22,915 bases of DNA from CAKVOD01 sp050872805 (GTDB lineage: Bacteria; Bacillota; Clostridia; Christensenellales; UBA1242). The stretch spans positions 1 through 22,915 of the forward strand of contig JBNMHN010000006.1 in NCBI GenBank assembly GCA_050872805.1. Direction: 5' to 3'. Of the stretch, positions 1 through 12,000 are shown in pieces. Position numbers and translations under genes: made by a program. The notes under the pieces are model-generated. The model searched no databases. It worked only from the letters and a program-made list of their open reading frames with translations, and was not told where the DNA came from. Numbering within the stretch: the first letter of the stretch is position 1; every line of letters begins with the position of its first letter.

Positions 1-1
1 C

Positions 2-3000
2 TTTGCTAGTGACCTCGATGAAAGTGTGTTCTGCGACGTCGAAGTTTTTGTCGTATACGGTATCACAAGTATTGATGTTGACAACATAAAAAAGCGCGTT
101 GAAAACGATCAAACCTACAAGGAATTGAAAGTTGCGCTTGACGGAACATTTGACTTTAAAATTTCAAACTATAATGTCGAAACAATTAATGAAGTTAAAA
201 GCCAATTTGCAGCACTTGCAAGCGGCGGATACTTGTTCTCATTCAATGAGGCAAACATTGTCACATTTGATAGATTTGAAGTAAACGACGACAAGTCATT
301 CTTTGTGAGATACGATGCAAGTCAAATTATGACCGCGCTTTCTGCCGTTACAACAAGCGCTAGAATATATCCATATATTGCCGCGCAATTCTCAAACGGC
401 ACGGAAATCGTCGAAACAAAAGTCGTTTTGTCTGACATATACTATGACTTTGACTTGGTAATTTACGAGGGTTTGAGCAACTTTAATTTGCAAAGCACAA
501 GTGAAGAAATAATGCCCGACACAACGCTAAATTACGATGTCACTTTGACAACCGACCAAGAAAATGACGTCATCGACTTTGTCAAAATCTACAATGGCAG
601 CAAGTACGACGCCGATGGCAACGTCAAGGAATGCGAAGTATACGACATTTCGCAAAGTACTATGCACAAAGGAATTTCGCAAAACACAAAGTTTGCAATG
701 GAAATTTTGCAAGCGCAATTTGACGAAATGCAAAATACAAAAACATTCACATTTGAAATCGCGCCAAGCACATATGTTGACGGAAGCCTTGCAATTTTGC
801 AAAGAGAAACCTTTACAGTTGAGTTTGGGGTGACATACGCTAACGGAACAAAGGCGACAAAATCATTTACATTGACGCTTGTTCCGCAAGTGCTTTCAAA
901 CATTTTGGCAAACCACTACAACGACGGCGCCGATTTTGATGTAAACTTGACTGGCGCAGGCGAAGAAGTTTCGACCAAAATCATTCCGGGACAATATGGA
1001 TTGCTTGTTGTAAATCTATATCCTGACTATAGTACATTTGATAGACTTGAAATCACAAGTAGCATTGTTCAAAATGATGCAATTACATTTGAGCAAGTTT
1101 ACTACAATATCGACGCAAACAACTATGATACTAAGGTTGAAAATACTCAAATCATTGCAAATGGTATCAGCGTTAAGCGTCAATCAACAAAACGCTTGCA
1201 AGAGGATGGCAATTTTGAATATGCCTTTGACGGCAGAATATTCTTGCGCACCTTGACAGGCTCGGCTATCACAACAGGGCAAGTGTTCACAATCACGATT
1301 TCAGCATACAAAGAGGGCGAGAGCGCACCTTATATCACAAAAATGATTGAATTGACGGCTTTGCAAACGCCATATTTGACATTTGATTTGACAAATGGTA
1401 GAACATACAAGAGCGTCGCGCACGAATACTTTGTCGCACACCAAGTAAATAATGAATTTACCGTTGTTACCGACAGTACAGTCAATGAAACATCAGGTAT
1501 TTCGAGCAAAATCACAGATGCTAGCGGTGCAATCGTTACAGGCGTTTCACTCGTGAAAACTGGAAACACAATTTTTTCGGGCGAAAGGCAAACAATTAAA
1601 TATGTTATTCTAGCTAACGCCGCTTTTGAAAAAGGAAAGACATTTAATGTCGAACTCGTTGTTGAACGCTCAGTCAATGGCGTGAAAACAAAGACAAGAA
1701 TAGTTAATAAATTGCACGTTGTAGACTTCTTGGTAACAGGATTTGACATTATCGACGGGCAAACAGATGAAATTCTTGTCTCGAACGGCACTTTGTCACG
1801 TCCACTTTCAACCGAAGGCTGGCAAATCGAAATCAAATTGAAAACAATCAGTAGCCTTGAAAATCAAGCAAACGTGCTTCGCATTGAGGACCAACTTAAC
1901 GGTAGGCAAACGCTATACAACGGACGTTACTACAATCCGTGGAAGTACAAAGTTTTGTCAGGAATGGGCGTCGGACAATTTGCAACAATTGACAACGACA
2001 GCGTTTCGCAAAACTTCACGCTCACAAACGCGGGCGACGGGAAAGGGTATCACCTAATCGGGCGCAACATTGCCAATGTCGACACATTGATGATGGACTT
2101 TAGTTACTACTACGACGCGCAAGGTGCGTTCACACTACCAACAAGTGACCTCATTTCGCTTGATGGGAATCCAAGCACGCAATTTAGACTCGACTTCAGC
2201 CTCTCAAGTTCTGTGGATCACCCATTGCCAATTACCAACAAAGAAGAGTTTTTGGCTATGGAAGAGGGCATCGACTACATATTGCTTGCCGACATCAATC
2301 TCGGCTACAACTACGTGCCACTAAACACAAAAATTAGTTCGCTCGACGGAAACGGTTATACACTTGAAATTGAATCGTTCTCAACTGAAATTGACGATAA
2401 AAATAGCACGGAAATCAACCTTGGATTGTTTGGAAGTGTCGACACTGACACGGTTTTGAAAAACGTAACAGTTAGATTGTCGCACAAAATGACATATGAT
2501 TTGCAAAACTATTCTACAATCAACTTTGGCGTTATCGCGGGTACAAACGCTGGTACAATCACAAATGCTTGCGTCAACCAAAAAGTCGACCAAACAAGCG
2601 AACTTTTGGGGCAAATTGTTTTGACGCAAAGTAGTTCCGAAACTTCGACAATTTCCGCAAACATTGCAGGACTTGTCGGGACAAACACAGGAACAATCAC
2701 AAACTCGCGCGTTGAGTACCTCAACTTGACTTCAAGCGGCAACGTCGCAGGTTTGACCGCCCAAAATACGGGCGTCATCGCAAGTTCGTACGTACTCGAG
2801 CCAATAATTGAAAGCACGAGCGGCAACACTGGCGGATTTGTTGCAGTCAACGGCGGAACAATTAATACAAGTTATGTCCGCGGTAAGTATGTAGACGATA
2901 GTTTGCGCGCGCAGGACGGGCTTATCAATGCAGTAGGGCAAGTTGGTGGATTTGTTTACCAAAACGGTGGTAGCATCAACGACTCCTACGCAAACATCAA

Positions 3001-6000
3001 GATTTCGTCACAATCTCGCAGTGCAGGTTTTGTCTATGAAAACGCAACAAATGGTGAGATTTACAACTGCTTGAGTTTGTCTGATATCATCCAAAATAGT
3101 ATCGCACATATGCCATTTGTCGGTACGGACTCTAGTGATAGATTCATAAATAACGGAACGCTCACAAATGCGTACTATTATCGTTGGAACGACGCCAACG
3201 GCAACGCCGACCGCTTTGTCGACTATGACCGCGACGGGAACAAAAATCCAGCGCAAGTGATGACGGCGGAGGATCTAAAGACAACAACTTCACTCGCAGG
3301 CTTTGCATTTAGCCGCAGCGACGCTGAGTTCTCGGGCGTTTGGGTTCAACCAACAAACAACGTTTCAGCATACTTCAATGGTGAAACAACCTTTGGCGCT
3401 GTTGGAACAATCGCAGGCTTTGATAAACTTGCTTTCAAAGTCGGCGTTCCTGAATTGGTGGCGCCGAACGTAATCGCAAGAAGTGTTCGCCGAATTGACT
3501 CAATTGATACTAACGACGTCACAGGCGAAAGTATTTATAATTATGTCTACGTCACACAAAGCAACGCAAACTTTACGTCAAATGAGAAGTATGGTTACGC
3601 GCTTGGCACAATTCACAACCAAGCATTGATTTCTTCAGCGCAAGACTTTGTGAATACCTATGAAGTCGAACAAAATGGGCAACTTGTCGCAACTTCAAAA
3701 ATGAATGCAAGACTCATCAAAAACACAGACTTCTCTACATATGAAGAGAATTTGAGAACGCCAAAAGTTTCGCTTTCAGCAATTTTTGAAGGAAACGGGC
3801 TTTCAATGACAAACATTTCCGTCGTATCTAATGTAGATGAAAAGGCGGAACGCTTTGGACTCTTCAAGAGTATTATCGGAGATTCCGATTCTCCCACAAA
3901 CAACGTTGCAGCAGTCAAAAACATTGATTTTGCCTTTATTGAAGTCAAATCAGCGACAAGCAACATTGTCGGCAGCGTCGCAGGTTCAATGACAAATGCA
4001 AATTTGATTGATGTTAGCGTTTCAGGTAACCAAGTTGCCGTCAAAGGGGCAAACATTGTCGGTGGCGTTGTCGGACTTGTGGACGGAAACTCAAAACTTT
4101 TCCACGTTTCATCAAATATTTCCGTCAATAGTGGATATAGAAACTCGGGGAATGAAGAGTATAAAATTGACGACGAAACAAGCATCAATACAAGGAATGC
4201 TCTGTATACAAACGACGCAATGTTCTATGGAGCCGACGACTTAGAGAACAAAACAATTAAGAATACGCTTGAATACGTCAGTTATGCAGGTGCTATCGCA
4301 GGTGTCGTCGACACGAAAAGTGACGACACAATAATGGAAAGTTATCTTGCACCGAATGTGTATGACATCGACGTTTCAGGAAACGTCAAAGTTATCGGGG
4401 CAACAGCAGGCGGCGTGTTTGGAATGATAGGGCTTTATACATTCGCTTCAAACATCGACTTTGAAATTGGCGGCTCAAGTTACATTTCAGGCGACGAATA
4501 CGCAGGCGGCATAGTCGGCGAACTTCGCGGGAAATTGTCACAAGCAAAAATTGCGCATACAAAGCAAAATGACATCGATAAATTGTCATTTGGCGCAACA
4601 AGTGACGACATAAATCTTGAATTTTTCAAGAAAAACACAACCACAAAGGCAAGTGGCGGACTCGTCGGGTTCAACTTTGGTGGTACAATCCTCGATTCAA
4701 TCAGTCACGCTTATGTTCGCAATCCATATAGCAATCTAAGTGGCGGCGCAGTCGGTGCAACAATTTCAGGTGACATCAAAGCAGTCGTCGCAACAGGTAG
4801 CGTCGTTGGCAGAACATCAGTCGGCGGCTTGATTGGCGGTATCATCTCAACGTATGAAACAGGTAGTTCAACGTTCTATAATGAAGAACTTTTGCCACTA
4901 TACTTTGATAAATCTCTAAACATAGAATGCACATTGAACTTTGAGCCTGTCATTTCGGAGGGAACAGTTGTTCAAAAAGACCAAAACTCAATGGTTTTGA
5001 GTTATGTTATGGCGGGGAACAACTGGACAACAGCCGACCAAGCAACGCTTTCAGAAGTTAACTGGGGTGGCTTGATTGGAAACTACGACACCAACTTGAC
5101 CCGCGCATACATCAACACTACGCACCCTAAAGACAAGGAAAGCCGTGTCAACCTCATCAACTTCTATGTTGCTGGTGGAAACGACACAAACATACTTAGA
5201 GCGCGTGGTAATGAGGACGAAAGCGTTGACTGGATGCACATCGCAGAACCAATCACGTTTGCAAGCCTCACATATGAAAACAAACAACAATATTTCGGCA
5301 GTTACTATAGATTCGTTTGGGATTTGACAAACGATAGTAAGTACCCCGAAATCGACATCAAAGCCGTTCCTGAAACAATCACAATTGAAAGCGCAAGTGA
5401 TTTGCTGCAAATCATTTGGAATTTGTCGGCAAACTACTTGATTATCGACGACATTGACCTTTCAGGCATCGACTCGTGGTTGCCACTCGGCACGGAAAAG
5501 GAGCCGTTTAGCGGAACTCTCCGCTCGGAAGTCAAAGTTAGCGACGGTACCTATCAAACAAAGAATACCTACTATAAGATTGAAAATTTGAAAATCGTCG
5601 CAAGCAACATCCAAAATGTCGGCTTGTTCGGCGTGACAGGCTACAACTACAAGACAAAGAGTGGAGCAACGTTTGAAAACCTTGTCATCACTGTCGACGA
5701 AATTGTCGGTAAAGACTTTGGGACCAACTCAGCATATGTCGGCGCACTTGTTGCAAATGCGCGCGGTGCAACAATCAAAAACGTTGTGACAACAAAAGCG
5801 ACAAAAGATTCAATGATTGTCAGCAGTAGTGAGTTTACAGGTGGCATTGTCGGTGTTATGGAAAACTTGCTTGTCGATGACGACGAAAGCGAAATTGAAA
5901 ACGCAAAAAGCATCTTCACTTCAAGTATTTCGGACTCACTTTCAAGCCTCGATATCGGCATTTTGAAGCGCGAAACTGGTGTCGCGGGCGGTAAAACTGC

Positions 6001-9000
6001 CAAAGTCGGCGGTGTTATCGGGGAAATTAACGCGGGCGAAGTTGTGAGAACTGTAAGCAACCAAAAAATTGGATTATGCTCTCAGTCATACGACGAAGTC
6101 GACGGCTCTATTAAGTACACAATGCTTGACAATAAGACGAACTATAACGGCGAATACTACAATATGTCGCTCTATGTTGGCGGAATTATTGGTTCAAACA
6201 GTACGCAAGTTTTGACAACGCAAGACGGCAATTTGACTCAATCTATTGAACTCAAACAATCATTCAGCAACACAAAAATTGAAATACCAGTACTCAACTT
6301 GTATTCAGATAGCAATATTGATACAATACTCGGCGGTTTCTTGGGGCGCGTCGACCAAAATGTTAAGATTTCAAACTGCTACGCATCGGGCAGCATCACG
6401 GTCAACGGAAAAGATACGGGCGTAACAGTCAAAAACACCCTCACTATCGGTGGTTTTGCAGGGCAAATTGTTGTTCCGCAAGAGAATAGTGAACAAACAG
6501 TTGTTAATAGTTGCTATAGTTTGACAACATTGACAGACAAATCAAACGTTACAACAATCAAAGGGTTTGGGCAAATTGTCGGCTACGATGATTCAACCCT
6601 AGTCGACATCACAGACAAACCAAACGCAAAAATGATTGCAAGAGATTGCGTCTATGAGCATTACTATGCTTTGGTTGTAGATTATGACAGTAACTTTGGA
6701 ACGTCAAGCGCGGGCATTTTGGACAAGTTTAGAGGTGTCAATAGCTTTAAAGATGACCCAACATTGCACTATCCTGTTTTGGGAGTTGATGCATACACTC
6801 TAGGTATCAACGACCGCACGCAAGATTTTGCCGTCTACGGCACAAAACTTGGTTCAAAAATCAACCCAATTTTGCTCACACAATCGCAAGATTTGTTGAG
6901 CATTACGGATTACGCAAATGGCAGTGAAGAATATAACTACTACCTCGTCACAGGTGACGTCGAAAATGTACCAACACACGTCTATGACGCGAAAGGAAAT
7001 GTTATTTCTAACAACAGTCCAATGATAACTGAATTCTACGGGTTCTTGAACGGTAACGGACACTCACTCAGCGGCTTTACGGTCAAAGAATCTCCAAAAG
7101 TGTTCGATGACGAATTTAATGTTATCAGCGACCCAGTCGACACTGAAAACGTCGGGTTGTTCAAACTCCTAAAAAACGGCTCGTGCATTTCGGGTTTGAG
7201 CCTTACGGATGTGTATATTGATTTTCAATCAAGTTCTACAGTCAACAACTCGACAATGAACGTCGCAGGGCTTGTCGGCGAAATGGAAAGCGGTTCTGTC
7301 ATCTTTGCAAGTACGGTTTCGGGCGAAATCTTTGCAAAAGGGGCTCAGTACTACAAAAATGTTGATGGAGTCAAAACTCTTGTTTCCCGCGAGCAAGCGC
7401 TCAACATTGGCGGGCTCGCAGGTGATGTCAATGGCGGAAGAATCATCAACAGCGCAAACTACGCGCGTATTGCGTCATTTGACTACAAAGTGTTTAAAAA
7501 TGCTGGCGGCACATCAACTGAAAGTCTAAAGACACTCAACATCGGCGGGCTTGCTGGTAAAATTTCTAACAACGCAAGTATGCTCAACGTATTCTCGATT
7601 TCACAAGTCAACTACAGCGATGGTAATAGTCAGCATACAAATGTCGGGCAAATTGCAGGTTATGCAGAATATTCGACAATCAAAAACTTCTATGGTAAAG
7701 TTGAAGTTGTAAAACAAGAGTATACAAATTCAGTTCACCTTGAAGACAATGTCGGCGTCGCCGTCACAAGTGTCGAAGGGCGCGCGACAAACATCATCAC
7801 TGGTGAATCGATACAAGACCTCACCAACGTCAAGGCTGAGGCGCTCGCCATAAACTATGGCTATGAATACAACCCAATCTTGAGTGAAAATGTTCCAAAA
7901 ACGAGTGTCAAAGAATCTGTCAAAAAAATTGTCAATGACAAAGAATTCACGGTAGAAGTCACGTACTATATCCCAGTCAACACCGAAACATTAATGCACT
8001 TGATGAAAGGCAATTATAATATCAAACTAGAAAATGATATTTATATAGATAGTTCATCCGTATTTATGGAAGGCAAGGACGGCGAAACAGTGCCAGAAAA
8101 TACTGTGACAGTCGACACATATAGTGCAACACTTGATGGCGCGTACAACACCATCTACGGTGTCAAAGGCGTGTTTGCACTCGACTTTGGTGGCTCAATC
8201 ATCAACACTGCATTCAGCGGAACAAATGGTTATAAAGGCACCTCAAACACTATATTTAAAACAATGCTATCAGGTTCAAATATTTCTGTTGTCGACCTCA
8301 GCGTCACAAGCAACAATTTGGGGCTTGCAAAAGAGCGCAACAGCGGGCATAATATCGGTGACTTGAACATTGACGATAAGAATCTCAAAAATAAATTTAA
8401 CGGCGAATTGTGGATGAATATGAGCGTCACAAACGACGAATCTGAGGACAGACTGCGTCCATTCGTCAAGTATTGGGACGACTTGGATGTCCGTGGCGTA
8501 TTCTTGGAGAAAAATGAAGCAACAAAAACTGTTATTATCGAAGATGAGGACGGGAATGAAGTTTCTTCACAAGAAAAAGAGTGGCGTAACAACATCAAAG
8601 ACATATACCAACTTTCAAAATACGCACGACTTATCAATGATGGCGACGTATTTGAATTGAAAGTTACGGAACTTGACCACAACTCAACGTTTGACCTCGG
8701 CGGAAAAATTTGGCACAGCCTCCAAACATTTGAAGATTCAATCTTGTCAACAAGTGAAAACGCAGATGAAAAGGCGAAAATTCAAAATATGTACGTTGAG
8801 GGCACGAACAATCTCGGGTTTATCGGCACATATAATTCGTCGGAAGGCAAACTTTCTAACCTTGAGTTCACAAATGCAAAGATTGTGAACACTGAGGCAA
8901 CAAGCGAAACAACGCGCTATGAAAATATCGGGGTTGTCATAGGTAACTTTACAAATGGTACCGTAAATGACATTGACGTCAAAGGAATTATCAATATCAA

Positions 9001-12000
9001 CGTTCCAAAAGCAAACAATGTCGGTGCAGCGTTTGGTAAAGCATATGGAATATTAAATAATATCAGCACAGTCGCGGAAACAAGTGAAGATGTCGAGAAG
9101 TCAACAATCAAAGGACTTGACTTTGTCGGTGGTATTGCTGGAGCGCTCACGCTTCCAAGCAAAACTGCAAGCAATATTGACAACAACTACAATATCAGCG
9201 GTCGCGACTTTGTCGGAGGATTGATTGGTTACTCAACAGGTAGCAACAATCCAAACATCTACTTCTATGAACAAGTTGTCAACGACGGCGTTGCAACCAA
9301 AGTGTACCACAAAAATGAGGGAACAGTTCAAGGGCGCAACTTTGTCGGTGGAATAGTCGGCTACAACGACGCTGTTACATTGAACTTGCCAACAAATTTC
9401 GGTAATGTTGAAGCAATCGGTTATGCAGTCGGCGGAATCACTGGTTATTCCTCAGCGCAAACATTGAGTGCTGAAAATGGAGTTAGCAGCGGCACAAAAA
9501 ATAGCGTCGCAGTCAATAATTTGATTAAGGTCGACACTGAAACTGAGCAAAGTGAACTAGCAAAAACATTGTACGAGGGATTTGCGAAAATCGCACTTAC
9601 TGGTACAACATATTCTAAGAGCGAACTTGAAAAAGGATACTTCTACGGTGGTATTGTTGGGTACTTGAATGGTTCTGACATACGCGCCGATATCTCAAAC
9701 GGAGATACAAATTCAAGACTAAACAAAAACAACGCAACAATCAGTGCAACGTCCTTTGTTGGCGGAATTGTCGGCTATAATAGGGCGGGCAGCTTGTATG
9801 CAAAAAATGTTTACCTTGAAAGCGTCGATAACTCACTGCTAGGTTTGCGAAATTATGCAAGCGTTATCGGTAAAACATTTGTAGGCGGTATCGCGGGCAT
9901 CAATGTCAATGTCGAGGGAAAATCTGCAACAGTCAAAGACAGTGTCGTCGAAATTTCAGACGGTGGTTCCGTGATTTCTGGAGAATACTGTGTTGGTGGT
10001 ATTGTCGGTGCAAACTATGGTAAAGTTTGGTCAGTTGCTGCCGTTGGGCAGTTGTACGGACAAACCACAAACTTTGGTGGTATTGTCGGGTTCAACGCTA
10101 GTGACGCTGAAGTTCAGTATGCAAACTCATCTATGATTATGACACTTAGTGCAAACGAAAGTTCTATGAGCACAACAAGTGGCGTAACAATCTCAAATGT
10201 TAGCGCAAACTACTTTGTCGGCGGAATTGTCGGCTACAACTTGGGTAGTGTCAAGAAGTCAACTTATAACAAAGGTAGTAATAACAAAGATAGTAACAAC
10301 ACCGCTGCAGATGCTGGAACAATCAAATTTGCAGTAGACACAAGCCTTTCAAGCGCTCAAATGAACAATATCTATATTGGTGGACTTATCGGCGTCAATG
10401 AAGGTTCGCTTGATGAGGCGTACACCGATGCAAACACAACAATCATTCAATCATTATATGATTGGTTTACGGTTGATGGAACAATCCACATTGGCGGACT
10501 TGTTGGACTAAATAGCAAAAACGCAACAATCGCCGATTGCTACAGTCTCGCTAAAATTATCCAGCGAACCAACTATAAGACACAAGGACTATATAGTGAT
10601 AAGGAAATAGCGGCTGTCGACAGCGAAATTGCAGGCGGACTTGTTTATGAAAACCTTGGCGAAATCAAATCATCCTACGCAACCTACTGCTTGTACGCAA
10701 AGAACAGCGGAACAATCAGCAACGACTGCTACGTAATGAAACTAAATAATGGTAGTTATACTGTCAAAGATGATAGCGGTAACCTTGATAACTACTATAG
10801 ATTTATAATGACAAAATTCACCCTTGCGGATGTTGAAATTGCTGACGTATCTATCGATGGGACAGCACAGTCAATGGAATATGAAGCTAAGAATGTTAAA
10901 TTGAAATTCGAGTCAGTTGATGGTAAATTTGCTGATACGGATTGGCTTGTTAATGTCGATCCAATTAAAGTATCAAAAGGATTTGCATATTTTGACGACA
11001 AAGTGTTTGAATGTGATTGCGAATTTGGTGAGTGTGATTGTAAAGACATTGATTGTTGTTCTAAAGAAGTATCTAAGAATGTCTATGTTTATTGCTCTTG
11101 TAGATCGATATTGGGGGTGGGGAAATTTATTGATTGTGTTCATAGGCACGAAAAGTTGTGGCGTGAATATTACGGCGTGGAATCAGATAGTAGAGCAGCG
11201 GTAGTAAACGAATTTGTTAGATTGATGCTTAGAGAGGTTGTGTTCTATCTTTCATTTACTGGACAAACAACACCAACAAACGTGAACTACGATTCAGGAG
11301 GAAATACTAATACAGTTTCACCATCAGTCGATAATATGCCAACAACAGGCTTTATGGGTGACGGCAGTTTAGACAATCCATTTAAAATTTATAGTGTTAA
11401 TGACTTTGACACTTTGAATCGTCAGCTTGAATTTGGTAACACATTTGTTGGTAAGACATTCAAATTGATGCGTGACATTGACTTGAACGGCGGAAGCCTC
11501 ACAATTAGCAGCGCGGCATATCCTTTCCAAGGTGCTTTTGACGGTAACGGCAAGACAATCAAAGGGAATGTGCTAAAGGGCGGCGCAAATGATAACATTG
11601 GTTTGTTCCAAGTTCTTGCAAGCGGCGGACAAATCAAAAACTTGATTTTGGTTGATTGCAAATCATCGGGCAACAACAATGTTGGTTTGGTCGTTGGTAA
11701 AAACCTTGGAACAATCCAAGATGTACAAGTCTATTCTTCTAGTACTTCAAATGAAGACTATGCTGTACAAGGAAAAGAAAACGTTGGTGCAATTTGTGGT
11801 TTGAACCTTGGTTACGTGAACGGATGTTCGATTGCAGCAAGGGTTAAAGGTTCAAAAAATGTTGGTATAGTAGTTGGCTCAAACTCAAATGGTAGAGTTT
11901 ATGCTTGCGAAACATTAAATACAACTATTGAGTTGAATTCAACAACCATTAATGTCAGCAGTTATGTAACTGGTGATACCAACGTTGGCGGAATTGCTGG

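Noticed and set aside
1330..9186. Many antisense frames of 60-176 codons over the giant gene
   Set aside because: They lack ribosome sites and recognisable domains and follow from the biased codon use of the sense gene.
9122..10510. CRISPR array or tandem DNA repeat
   Set aside because: The regular spacing reflects protein GLUG motifs; the DNA copies differ and there are no constant repeat units.
10795..11204. Frameshift as the cause of the Cys-rich stretch
   Set aside because: Alternative frames show no GLUG-type sequence, while the giant's frame stays open and gives an ordered Cys/His spacing.
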